DNA from: Parvularculaceae bacterium UBA4496
GTDB lineage: Bacteria > Pseudomonadota > Alphaproteobacteria > Caulobacterales > Parvularculaceae
Direction of reading: 5' to 3'
DNA length: 6,673 nucleotides
NCBI GenBank assembly: GCA_002388885.1
Contig: DGNI01000164.1
Location: 8,939 to 15,611 of the forward strand
Positions 1 to 6,455 of this stretch are shown piece after piece. Positions within the stretch are counted from its first letter, which is position 1, and every line of letters starts with the position of its first letter. The notes below the pieces were generated by a model. The model was not told where the DNA came from, did not search any database, and saw only the letters and a list, made by a program, of their open reading frames with translations. The translations under genes were made by a program, and so were the position numbers.

Positions 1-1154
1 CCCATGATGGTCACGACCGGCGGACGCGGCTTCATATCCGTGGCTGCATCAGTTTCGCCGCCGAGACCTTCTTCAACATCTGCTTCCGATACGCGCTTCA
101 CCGAATGGCCGAGGTCTTCCGCCACGAGCTGCGCCGTATCGGCGTCGAGAACTGCATTCGCGGTCACCATCTGGCCCTGTTTCATCAACTCCTTGACGAG
201 ATCGACGGCCCGCATGGACATCCGCGCTGCAAGCTCCTGCACGGTGATGGTTTCGGGGATAATGACATCGCGCACAACACGGCTGCCGTCGCCGCCGCGC
301 TGCTGACGCGCCTGCTTTTCACGTTCGCGCGCGCGCTTGACGGACGCGAGCGAGCGCTGCCGCTCTTCGTCATCGAGCGCATTCGCAATCGTGAGTTTGC
401 CTGAACGCCGCCGCGGCGCCTCTTTCGCCTTGGCGGTGTCACGACGATCATCGCCGCCGCCCTTGCGTTTCGTCTTGAGGCGGCCGCCGAGTTGCGCAAG
501 CGGGTTTGCCGGATCGGCGTCTTCAGGCGCACGCTCTTCTTCGGCCTCACGGCCCTTGGCGCGAGCCTGGGTTTTCGCTTCATTACGCTTTTTGCGTTCG
601 CGTTCTTCTTCTTCAAGCGCCTCGCGCGCCTCATCTTCTGCACGGCGGCGCGCTTCGGCTTCCTTGGCGCGCTTGGCCTCTTCCGTCGCCTGCCGCTTGC
701 GATCTTCTTCGAGGCGTGCGCGTTCCTCGGCTTCGCGCGCTTCACGTTCGGCGCGCTCTTCGGCTTCGCGTTTAGCGCGCACTTCCTGTTCTCGGCGCGC
801 TGTAGCGAGCGCTTCGGCGCGGGCGTGTTTTTCATCGTCAGATAGCGTTCTTAAAACAGCGCCCTGTTTCTTGTCATCCTCCAGCTCCTCGGTCGGTGTT
901 TCCTTGGGCTTTGCGGAAGGCTTGACGATCGGACGCGCGGATTTTTTCTCCGGCGCATCCTTTTCTTTCGCTTCGGGCTTGCTCTCGCCGTCCTTCTTCG
1001 GCGTCAACACCCGGCGGCGTTTTGTTTCTACGACAACGGTTTTCGAACGCCCGTGCGAGAAGCTCTGCTTGACCGCACCCTTCTCCGTTCGCCGGAGGGT
1101 CAGCGGCCTGCGAGGCGATTTCGATTTCGTTTCAGTTTCGACGTCGTCGCTCAT
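1..1154 (-). CDS. infB: Translation initiation factor IF-2, N-terminal part (runs off the window edge)
   Basis: IF-2 is the cytoplasmic GTPase that brings fMet-tRNA to the 30S subunit and promotes 50S joining. Only the first 384 codons are here; the frame stays open to base 1. Residues about 13-45 ([13 protein letters not shown], then [14 protein letters not shown]) match the IF-2-associated N-terminal segment. Residues about 90-270 are a highly charged Glu/Arg/Lys/Ala-rich linker, probably helical, containing [15 protein letters not shown], which is typical of alphaproteobacterial IF-2. Residues about 293-345 ([20 protein letters not shown] onward) are the IF2_N domain. The last visible residues, RPPVVTIM, stand directly before where the G1 loop of the GTPase domain should begin, so the catalytic part lies outside the window. 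ATG at 1154 is preceded by GGAGA four bases upstream. It is the last visible gene of the rimP operon, 129 bp after ylxR. Identity is very secure. Confidence 0.96.
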   Translation of the reverse strand, partial: MSDDVETETKSKSPRRPLTLRRTEKGAVKQSFSHGRSKTVVVETKRRRVLTPKKDGESKPEAKEKDAPEKKSARPIVKPSAKPKETPTEELEDDKKQGAVLRTLSDDEKHARAEALATARREQEVRAKREAEERAEREAREAEERARLEEDRKRQATEEAKRAKEAEARRRAEDEAREALEEEERERKKRNEAKTQARAKGREAEEERAPEDADPANPLAQLGGRLKTKRKGGGDDRRDTAKAKEAPRRRSGKLTIANALDDEERQRSLASVKRAREREKQARQQRGGDGSRVVRDVIIPETITVQELAARMSMRAVDLVKELMKQGQMVTANAVLDADTAQLVAEDLGHSVKRVSEADVEEGLGGETDAATDMKPRPPVVTIM

Positions 1155-1231
1155 CAAATCTCCAAATGCGCCTTTTTCAAAGACGCTTCCTTTTGGCTCC
1201 GGAACCAGGGGCCCGAAACCGCCATCGACAT
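1154..1231 (-). CDS. Possible 25-residue leader ORF ending on the infB start codon
   Basis: A short open frame ([20 protein letters not shown] and five more residues) lies in the 129-bp ylxR-infB gap. Its TGA overlaps the infB ATG by one base (TGATG), the arrangement seen in translationally coupled genes. The only ribosome-binding-like sequence is GGGG, which is partly buried in a small TTCG-loop hairpin just upstream. No known peptide is recognised. A chance ORF of this length is easily possible, so this is a tentative call. Confidence 0.2.
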   Translation of the reverse strand: MSMAVSGPWFRSQKEASLKKAHLEI

Positions 1232-1234
1232 ACA

Positions 1235-1246
1235 GCCCCGAAGGGC
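1235..1246 (-). other. Small TTCG-tetraloop hairpin in the ylxR-infB gap
   Basis: On the minus strand GCCC-TTCG-GGGC forms a 4-bp GC stem closed by a C(UUCG)G loop, extendable by one G-U pair. There is no following T-run, so it is not an intrinsic terminator. It could be an RNA-stability or processing element between ylxR and infB, or incidental in GC-rich DNA. Confidence 0.35.
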
Positions 1247-1283
1247 CCGGGTCCACAGCGAACCCTTAATGTTTCCCGGCTTT

Positions 1284-1904
1284 TCAGCCGGTTTCGACAG
1301 CTTCCGCCGTCATATTCCGAACCCCGGTTTCGCCGTTTTCGCGAAACCCGAAAAGCCGGTGCGCTTCTCGCAAGAACCGCGTCGCTGAAACGCCCGGCCG
1401 CAATCCCACATGAACCGCCGGTTCGTCGCGCCCCAGCGCCGCCGACAACTCATCGACGGTAAACAACTCGACTGTTTCGGCAGCACCTGCGGCCTTGCCC
1501 AACTTTCTTTTGCCGTCCGCGCCGCCGTCGCGCGCATTGATCAGGACAGCAACATCATTCTTCACCAGAGCGGCTCGAACTTTTTCAAATCCCAAAACCG
1601 CATCCCCCGCCCGGCGCGCCAGCCCCAATGCCGACAGCGCCAGCTTTGCAAGGCCGACTTCAACGCGCGCCGGCAGATCTTCCGGCGCCTTCACTGGCGC
1701 CTTGAACGAGCGCGCAAAGGCGTTTTTCTTCAACGCCGCATCCAAAGCGCTGCGCGACGGTGAAACCCATGCGCCGCGGCCGGGAAGCTTGCCGGAAAAA
1801 TCCGGCGCCAGCGCCCCGTCAGGTCCGATGACGAAGCGCAAACCCGTTTCCGGGCTCAGCGCCTCGCCCGTAGCGACGCAGCGGCGTTCAGGCGTTTTCT
1901 TCAG
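1284..1904 (-). CDS. ylxR: YlxR-family (DUF448) RNA-binding protein with an L7Ae-like C-terminal domain, apparent CTG start
   Basis: This is a predicted cytoplasmic RNA-binding protein of the nusA-infB operon; the B. subtilis homologue has been linked to RNase P. From CTG at 1904 it has 206 residues. Residues 6-60 form the YlxR/DUF448 domain: [10 protein letters not shown], then LRFVIGPDG, then the basic GRGAWVSPSRSALDAALKK. Residues about 83-190 form the L7Ae-like half (LALSALGLARRAGDAVLGFE onward), the two-domain architecture usual in alphaproteobacteria. The conserved ERRCVATGE lies upstream of the first common start (TTG at 1841). No ATG, GTG or TTG occurs in frame between a TAA at 1931-1929 and that TTG. 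CTG at 1904-1902 has AGGAGG six bases upstream, inside nusA, and overlaps the nusA end by 17 bp. A second CTG at 1928 lacks such a site. Product family is secure; the start is inferred. Confidence 0.9.
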   Translation of the reverse strand: MKKTPERRCVATGEALSPETGLRFVIGPDGALAPDFSGKLPGRGAWVSPSRSALDAALKKNAFARSFKAPVKAPEDLPARVEVGLAKLALSALGLARRAGDAVLGFEKVRAALVKNDVAVLINARDGGADGKRKLGKAAGAAETVELFTVDELSAALGRDEPAVHVGLRPGVSATRFLREAHRLFGFRENGETGVRNMTAEAVETG

Positions 1905-3510
1905 CCTCCGCCTCCTCGCCTTCTTCAGTTACTTCTGCGGCGCGCATGGCGTCGAGATCTTCCTGCGTGATCCATCCGGCCTTGACGCGTGCGCGCATAA
2001 TCAGGTCTTCGGCCTCCTCAGCAGACACTTTGTAACCTTCGAGGATGCCGTCGTAATGCTTGCGTTCGCCGTCGACGCGCTCGGTCCAGCCGGTGAGATC
2101 ATCGGTGGCGCAACCGGCGAGGTCTTCGAGCGACTTCACGTCGTTCTCACCGAGCGTCACGATCATCTTCATGTCGAGACCGTCCGTGTCGAGAAGGTCG
2201 TCAGCAACGCCCAGCTCTTTACGCTTTTCATCGAGCTTTTTGTTTTCTTCCTCAATGAAATCGCGCGCGCGGGCCTGAAGTTCCTCGGCGGTTTCTTCGT
2301 CGAGGCCGTCGATTTCCATCAACTCCTCAACATCGACGAAGGCGATTTCCTCGATCTTTGCAAAACCTTCGGAAACCAGCAGCCCCGCCATCATGTCGTC
2401 AACATCAAGGCCCGCCATGAAGAGTTCTGAACGTACGCGGAATTCTTCCTGACGTTTCGCGCTTTCTTCTTCCTCGGTCATGATGTCGATTTCGTAGCCC
2501 GAAAGCTGCGAAGCGAGCCGCACATTCTGGCCGCGGCGGCCGATGGCGAGCGACAGCTGCTCATCAGGCACTACGACTTCGATGCGCATGAGTTCTTCGT
2601 CCAGAACAACCTTGGTGACTTCCGCCGGCGCGAGCGCGTTGACGACGAAGGTCGCGTCGTTTTCGTTCCACGGCACGATGTCGATCTTTTCGCCGCCAAG
2701 CTCATTCACCACCGCCTGAACACGAGAACCGCGCATGCCGACGCAGGCGCCGACAGGATCGATGCCGGCGTCTTTCGAGTAAACGCCGATCTTGGCGCGG
2801 CTGCCGGGATCGCGGGCCACCGCCTTGATCTCGATCACGCCGTCGTAAACTTCCGGCACTTCCTGTTCGAACAGTTTCGCCATGAATTGAGGATGGGAGC
2901 GCGACAGGAAGATCTGCGGCCCGCGCGTTTCGCGACGCACATCCATGATGTAGGCGCGCACGCGGTCGCCATTGCGGTAGTTTTCGCGCGGCAGCTGCTG
3001 GTCACGGCGGACAATCGCTTCGGCCTTGCCGAGATCGACAATCACATGGCCGTATTCGACGCGCTTAATGATGCCATTGATGATCTCGCCGACACGGTCT
3101 TTGAAGTCTTCATACTGACGATCACGTTCGGCTTCGCGCACTTTCTGGGTGATGACCTGCTTGGCGCCCATAGCCGCCTGACGGCCGAAATCCATCGGCG
3201 GCAGCGGCTCGGACATGAAGTCGCCAACTTCCGCTTCCGGGTTGCGATGACGCGCATCGGCAATGGCGATCTGCGTCTGGTCGTCTTCGATTTCCTCGAC
3301 CACTTCGAGAAGACGCCACAGACGCATCTCGCCGGTTTTCGGATTGATCTCGGCTTTGACCAGCGTTTCATGACCGTAACGGGTGCGCGCCGCACGGGCG
3401 AGCGCATCTTCCATGGCCTCTATCACAAGCGACTTGTCGATTGATTTCTCGCGCGCGACAGCGTCCGCGATCTGAATCAACTCCAGCTTGTTGGCGCTAA
3501 TGGCGGTCAT
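1888..3510 (-). CDS. nusA: Transcription termination/antitermination factor NusA
   Basis: NusA binds RNA polymerase and nascent RNA and modulates pausing, intrinsic termination and antitermination, including on rRNA operons. The 540 residues match the usual alphaproteobacterial length. In order: N-terminal polymerase-binding domain (about 1-130); S1 domain (about 137-205, with [20 protein letters not shown]); KH1 with GMRG at 258-261, followed by [11 protein letters not shown]2 with GRRG at 324-327 in [20 protein letters not shown]; two helix-hairpin-helix-type repeats (about 375-425 and 445-510); and an acidic tail ending [13 protein letters not shown] at 3510 follows GGAGA with a 7-base spacer. 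The gene is 31 bp after rimP and its last 17 bp overlap the inferred ylxR start. NusA autoregulates its operon in some bacteria, which makes the leader hairpin upstream of rimP relevant. No missing key residue was noticed. Confidence 0.98.
   Translation of the reverse strand: MTAISANKLELIQIADAVAREKSIDKSLVIEAMEDALARAARTRYGHETLVKAEINPKTGEMRLWRLLEVVEEIEDDQTQIAIADARHRNPEAEVGDFMSEPLPPMDFGRQAAMGAKQVITQKVREAERDRQYEDFKDRVGEIINGIIKRVEYGHVIVDLGKAEAIVRRDQQLPRENYRNGDRVRAYIMDVRRETRGPQIFLSRSHPQFMAKLFEQEVPEVYDGVIEIKAVARDPGSRAKIGVYSKDAGIDPVGACVGMRGSRVQAVVNELGGEKIDIVPWNENDATFVVNALAPAEVTKVVLDEELMRIEVVVPDEQLSLAIGRRGQNVRLASQLSGYEIDIMTEEEESAKRQEEFRVRSELFMAGLDVDDMMAGLLVSEGFAKIEEIAFVDVEELMEIDGLDEETAEELQARARDFIEEENKKLDEKRKELGVADDLLDTDGLDMKMIVTLGENDVKSLEDLAGCATDDLTGWTERVDGERKHYDGILEGYKVSAEEAEDLIMRARVKAGWITQEDLDAMRAAEVTEEGEEAEAEENA
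1911..1916 (-). promoter_or_regulatory. Perfect Shine-Dalgarno AGGAGG inside the nusA tail, deciding the ylxR start
   Basis: AGGAGG (minus strand, 1916-1911) falls in the GAG-GAG-GCG codons of the acidic NusA tail. Six bases (CGGAGG) separate it from CTG at 1904. This is a full match to the anti-Shine-Dalgarno core at ideal spacing and is the main reason for placing the ylxR start at a CTG. The Glu-rich tail itself favours GAGGAG runs, so some coincidence is possible. Confidence 0.6.
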
Positions 3511-3541
3511 CGAAGGGTCTCCATCATCTTACATCTCCGGT

Positions 3542-4048
3542 TTAAGCGGGGCGGTCTTCCTTTTCCGCCCTCATGGTTTCGCGAATGAGATCCTCGGTTA
3601 GGATCAGTTGCGCGCTGGCTATCCATTCCATCGGAAAGAGCGCCGTTTCATCTTCGCCCTCGATATCGAGCGCGACTTTTCCATCATCCATGCCGGCAAG
3701 AACGCCTTTGAATCTTTTGCGTCCCTCGACCAGCCGGTTCAGCTCTAGCTTGGCTTGCCAGCCCTGCCAGTCTTCAAAATCCTTTTCCCGAACCAGCGGC
3801 CGGTCGATGCCGGGCGAGGAAACTTCGAGATTATAGTTTCCCTCGATCGGGTCGGCGTCTTCTAACGCCGGCGACAGGGCGCGCGACAGCTTCGCGCAAT
3901 CTTCCGCCGTCATGGTCTTGTCCGGGCGCTCGGCCATCACCTGCAACGTCTTGGTGTTGCTGCCGGTCACGCGCACGCGCACCAGTTCAAATCCGGCAGC
4001 GTCCACAATCGGCGCAATCAGGTCATTAAGGCGGGCTTCCAGCGTCAA
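3542..4048 (-). CDS. rimP: Ribosome maturation factor RimP, TTG start
   Basis: RimP is needed for maturation of the 30S ribosomal subunit and acts on assembling particles in the cytoplasm. The 168-residue product shows the family hallmarks: the N-terminal alpha/beta domain beginning LEARLNDLIAPIVDAAGFEL; the CAKLSRALSPALEDADPI segment; the signature YNLEVSSPGIDRPL at about 72-85; and a C-terminal SH3-like beta domain (about 90-150, FKGVLAGMDDGKVALDIEG). The start is TTG at 4048. It is forced: an in-frame TGA lies five codons upstream and no ATG or GTG intervenes. GGAG sits five bases before the TTG. It is the first gene of the rimP-nusA-ylxR-infB operon, with promoter and leader hairpin upstream. 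A weak start codon here may keep its level below that of NusA; that is inference. Confidence 0.96.
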   Translation of the reverse strand: MTLEARLNDLIAPIVDAAGFELVRVRVTGSNTKTLQVMAERPDKTMTAEDCAKLSRALSPALEDADPIEGNYNLEVSSPGIDRPLVREKDFEDWQGWQAKLELNRLVEGRKRFKGVLAGMDDGKVALDIEGEDETALFPMEWIASAQLILTEDLIRETMRAEKEDRPA

Positions 4049-4082
4049 GGCGACTCCAAATCATTTGCCTGCTGCCGGAACG

Positions 4083-4110
4083 AAAAAGCGGGCCCCGCGG
4101 GGCCCGCTTA
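4083..4110 (-). terminator. Intrinsic-terminator-like hairpin in the rimP leader (possible attenuator)
   Basis: Bases 4086-4109 are a perfect 24-nt palindrome, nearly all GC. With a 4-nt CGCG loop the stem has 10 bp. On the minus strand it is followed by TTTTT (4087-4083); on the plus strand the following bases are not T-rich, so the polarity fits minus-strand transcription. It lies between the rimP promoter-like sequence and the rimP start, about 35 bases before the TTG. No minus-strand gene lies upstream for it to end, so transcription attenuation of the operon is the natural reading. The structure is seen directly; the regulatory role is inferred. Confidence 0.75.
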
Positions 4111-4136
4111 TCAAATTCCGATAGCGTTTGACGGCG

Positions 4137-4165
4137 TATATAAGGCGCCGCCGCGGTCTTGTCAG
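4137..4165 (-). promoter_or_regulatory. Sigma-70-like promoter for the rimP-nusA-infB operon
   Basis: On the minus strand CTGACA (4165-4160) and TATATA (4142-4137) are separated by exactly 17 bases, close to the consensus -35 and -10 hexamers. An A at 4129, seven bases after the -10, is a likely transcription start. This gives an RNA leader of about 80 nt before rimP. TATATA stands out in otherwise GC-rich DNA. Recognised by eye only. Confidence 0.6.
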
Positions 4166-4249
4166 CCCCCATGCAAGGCGAAATCGCCGCCCGTCAGCCC
4201 AATAAACGGCGCGCTTCTTGAATCCTTTACCACCGAAAGGGTTCGAGAC

Positions 4250-4993
4250 GTGACCGTCACAAGGCTGAAAAGAAAAGGGACGCTGGCGCTGATCATCTAT
4301 TTTCTGATGATTACAGCCCTTTGCGCGCCTCTGGCCTTTTTCGCCGGCAAGGCGAGAGGGCAAGTCGAGGCGGCGGCGGACGCGCCGGATCTGTCCCAAA
4401 ATGACCCGGATTTGCGCGCCGAATATGCCGCGCATTACCGCGCCAGACGTGCCGGCGCCGGTTGCGGCGGCGAAAGCGATCCGGACATAGACCGTAAAGG
4501 CTATTGGGAAATCATCTGCCATCCTTACGAGGAGGGGGCGGGCGGCGCTCGTATCGCGTCACCGGCTGGAGACCAGACCGGCCTGCCCAATCACTCGAAC
4601 CATGCGCGAGCCGGAACAAACCCGAGGGCCCGGGGAGGCCCGCTGGAAGAGGCGATTGTGGCGGCGATTACGGGGCAAAATGGCCCGGCAACGACCGGCC
4701 TTGCGGCCGGCGGGAATATCGGCTCGCCCTTAAGTCTTGCACTCGCAACGGATGGCGGCCCGGTTTCCGGCCTCCCTTTCGAAGGCAACAACCTGCCAGG
4801 CAGTTTTTCACTCTCGGGCGGCCCAAATGCACCGGGCGGGCTTCCCAGCAATATTATCCCTGATCTCCAGACAGCGGCGGGGCCGTCTTCAGATCCATCA
4901 ACCATCGTCACGCCCCTGCCGGGCGCTTTGCCACTGCTTTTGACCGGACTTGGCGGGCTTTTCGCCGCTTCGAAGCGTAAAAAGCCCGCCTGA
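4250..4993 (+). CDS. Secreted Gly/Pro-rich protein with VPLPA/PEP-CTERM-like sorting tail
   Basis: The function of the 247-residue product is unknown. GTG at 4250 is chosen because it gives a basic tip (RLKRK, 5-9) followed by a hydrophobic stretch (about 11-32), a typical signal peptide or anchor; a later ATG at residue 20 would cut this in half. AAAGGG lies about eight bases upstream. The middle (about 95-215) is low-complexity and rich in Gly, Pro, Ala and Ser, with Cys at 72 and 90 that could pair outside the membrane. The C-terminus (220-247) reads V-T-PLPGALPLLLTGLGGLF-AASKRKK-PA: a PLPG motif, a hydrophobic helix and a basic end, the three-part signal of VPLPA/PEP-CTERM substrates processed by exosortase-type enzymes. 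The predicted location is the periplasm or cell surface. No exosortase or polysaccharide gene is in view. It is divergent from rimP. An alternative is a simple bitopic membrane protein. Confidence 0.72.
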   Translation: MTVTRLKRKGTLALIIYFLMITALCAPLAFFAGKARGQVEAAADAPDLSQNDPDLRAEYAAHYRARRAGAGCGGESDPDIDRKGYWEIICHPYEEGAGGARIASPAGDQTGLPNHSNHARAGTNPRARGGPLEEAIVAAITGQNGPATTGLAAGGNIGSPLSLALATDGGPVSGLPFEGNNLPGSFSLSGGPNAPGGLPSNIIPDLQTAAGPSSDPSTIVTPLPGALPLLLTGLGGLFAASKRKKPA

Positions 4994-5014
4994 ATTCATC
5001 TCGTTAACACTATG

Positions 5015-5042
5015 GATTTTGCCCGCCCGATGGGTCAAAATC
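5015..5042. repeat. Inverted repeat between the two plus-strand genes
   Basis: GATTTTGCCC (5015-5024) and GGG-T-CAAAATC (5032-5042) can form a 10-bp stem with one bulged T and a 7-nt loop. No T-run follows on either strand beyond the A/T bases inside the stem, so it is a poor intrinsic terminator. It sits 22 bp after the stop of the sorting-tail gene. It could be a weak terminator, an operator or an RNA-stability element. Confidence 0.4.
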
Positions 5043-5089
5043 GGCGGTGAGGGCTTGGTTGGGGTTTTCGCTGTCGGAGGGGACGCGCT

Positions 5090-5587
5090 GTGGGTCGTTT
5101 GCTAGCATTTCTTCTAGGAGTCGCCGGCGCTGTTCTGGGCTCGCAAGGGCCCGGCTTCACGCTTCAATACATGCAGAACCTTCAAGGCCAGATTACTGCG
5201 CTTGAAAGCGTCGTTGAGGAATTCGACGGCAATATCGCCCAATACGGTTATTCACGCGAACAGGCGTTAGGCGAATGCAGCACGGCTGCGGGCCTTCTCG
5301 ATGCGTTGTGCCGGACCTATGTCAGCGCCGTCAAACGCTATGAAGTTCTTGTGGCGCACAAAGCACAGCTCGACGCCGCGAGCGACACGGTGCGCCCGCT
5401 GGTGCTCGCCCGCACGCAAATGTCCGACATTACAAGCTCCGTCTACGAAGAGTTCAAACCGGCGATCCCGGCGACCACGGACGGCGTCATCTACGCCGGC
5501 GGCGGTTTTGCGGTGCTGTGGGGCGGCGCCTCGTTCCTGTTCGGATTGCTGGGCGCGATGGCCGGCGGCGGACGGCGTTATGCTTAA
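5090..5587 (+). CDS. DUF2937-like small inner-membrane protein
   Basis: The 165-residue product resembles the uncharacterised DUF2937 family of proteobacterial membrane proteins. What is seen: a hydrophobic N-terminal segment (about 3-17) ending in [19 protein letters not shown]; a long, probably helical, soluble middle (about 25-125) with [18 protein letters not shown] and two Cys (63, 74); and a second hydrophobic segment (about 132-157) followed by GGGRRYA. Two membrane passes with the helical part between them on one side is the likely topology. GTG at 5090 is preceded by GGAGG nine bases upstream and gives the expected N-terminus directly at the hydrophobic segment. It lies 96 bp after the sorting-tail gene on the same strand and may share its transcript. 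Its stop overlaps that of ttcA by 4 bp. The family's function is unknown. Family assignment is from memory of its sequence pattern. Confidence 0.75.
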   Translation: MGRLLAFLLGVAGAVLGSQGPGFTLQYMQNLQGQITALESVVEEFDGNIAQYGYSREQALGECSTAAGLLDALCRTYVSAVKRYEVLVAHKAQLDAASDTVRPLVLARTQMSDITSSVYEEFKPAIPATTDGVIYAGGGFAVLWGGASFLFGLLGAMAGGGRRYA

Positions 5588-6450
5588 GGCTTGAACAGCC
5601 CCTCAAAATCCCAGATCTTTTCGTCGGCCAGGTGACTTGGCCGCACATTCTGCAGCGCGCGGAACATAACTTCCCGCCTTCCCGGACGTTTGCGCTCCCA
5701 TTCATCGAGCATTTGTTTCATCGCTTCGCGCTGCAGGCCTTCCTGTGAGCCGCAGAGATTGCACGGGATGATCGGGAATTTCAGCGCCGCCGCAAACTTT
5801 GCAATGTCATCCTCCGCGCAAAGAAAAAGCGGCCGCAGGACCAGCAAATCGCCCTCGTCATTCACCAGCTTCGGCGGCATCGAAGCCAGCCGCCCGCCAT
5901 AAAACAGGTTCATCATGAATGTCTCGAGCGCATCGTCGCGATGATGGCCGAGGACAATGGCGTCGCAGCCTTCCTCCCGGGCAACGCGATAAAGAATGCC
6001 ACGCCGTAGCCGCGAACATAAGGAACAATAGGTTTTGTTTTCGGGCACCTTGTCGGTGACGATGGAATAGGTGTCTTCGGTGATGATCCGATGCCCGACG
6101 CCGAGATTTTTCAGATAATCCGGCAGGATGTGTTTCGGAAAACCCGGCTGGCCCTGATCGAGGTTGCAGGCGATGATTTCCGCTTTCAGCGCGCCCTGCC
6201 ATTTGAGATCCATGAGTGCGGCAAGCAGCGTGTAGCTGTCCTTGCCGCCGGAAAGACAGATCAGCCATTTTTGCGGGCTCCCGTCCTTGCGAGGACCGTC
6301 CATGCCGTAACGGCGGATCGCATCCTGCGTCTGGCGCAACAGCCGCTTGCGCAGTTTCTTGAACGAAACGGATGACGGCGCATGAGTATAAGCGCGGGGC
6401 AGCGCGCCTGCGTCTTCTTCTTGCGGTTCAATGACAGGACCGTCGGCCAT
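5584..6450 (-). CDS. ttcA: tRNA cytidine(32) 2-sulfurtransferase TtcA
   Basis: TtcA adds sulfur to C2 of cytidine 32 in the anticodon loop of certain tRNAs, using ATP activation and an oxygen-sensitive Fe-S cluster. The 288-residue product shows the PP-loop SGGKDS at 67-72, preceded by KWLICL. It has the two Cys pairs expected to hold the cluster, C142-x-x-C145 (YCSLC) and C230-x-x-C233 ([12 protein letters not shown]). It also has the ATP/tRNA-site block [19 protein letters not shown] (168-186). The N-terminal 25 residues are an extra acidic stretch before the usual core. ATG at 6450 has AAGGA nine bases upstream, inside the end of the preceding hydrolase gene, from which it is separated by only 5 bp. 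That suggests a shared transcript. The C-terminus DFEGLFKP ends in TAA, overlapping the convergent DUF2937 gene's stop. The CxxC pairs and SGGKDS distinguish it from TilS. Confidence 0.96.
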   Translation of the reverse strand: MADGPVIEPQEEDAGALPRAYTHAPSSVSFKKLRKRLLRQTQDAIRRYGMDGPRKDGSPQKWLICLSGGKDSYTLLAALMDLKWQGALKAEIIACNLDQGQPGFPKHILPDYLKNLGVGHRIITEDTYSIVTDKVPENKTYCSLCSRLRRGILYRVAREEGCDAIVLGHHRDDALETFMMNLFYGGRLASMPPKLVNDEGDLLVLRPLFLCAEDDIAKFAAALKFPIIPCNLCGSQEGLQREAMKQMLDEWERKRPGRREVMFRALQNVRPSHLADEKIWDFEGLFKP

Positions 6451-6455
6451 GGCGG

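Noticed and set aside
185..835. Minus-strand ORF of Arg/Lys/Ala-rich sequence
   Set aside because: It is another frame of the infB linker with no recognisable domain.
337..1269. Long plus-strand ORF rich in Ser and Arg
   Set aside because: It is antisense to the charged linker of infB; the repetitive Glu/Arg/Ala codons on the minus strand create it. The infB reading is unmistakable.
1495..2430. 311-codon plus-strand ORF
   Set aside because: It is antisense to ylxR and nusA, both confidently identified; the translation has no recognisable family pattern.
2887..3444. 185-codon plus-strand ORF
   Set aside because: It is a shadow of nusA on the opposite strand.
4083..4110. Hairpin as the ordinary terminator of an upstream minus-strand gene
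   Set aside because: The genes on the other side (4250-5587) are on the plus strand, so there is no minus-strand gene for it to terminate.
4159..4164. TTGTCA as a -35 box for the plus-strand gene at 4250
   Set aside because: No acceptable -10 hexamer was found 16-18 bases downstream; the same bases serve better as the -35 of the opposite promoter.
4111..4249. Possible tRNA upstream of rimP, as for metY in E. coli (GGTTCGA near 4240)
   Set aside because: The T-loop-like string has no matching T-stem, and no acceptor or anticodon arm could be built on either strand.
4061..4522. 153-codon minus-strand ORF crossing the rimP upstream region
   Set aside because: It would run through the rimP promoter and terminator hairpin and oppose the secreted-protein gene; its translation has no recognisable family pattern.
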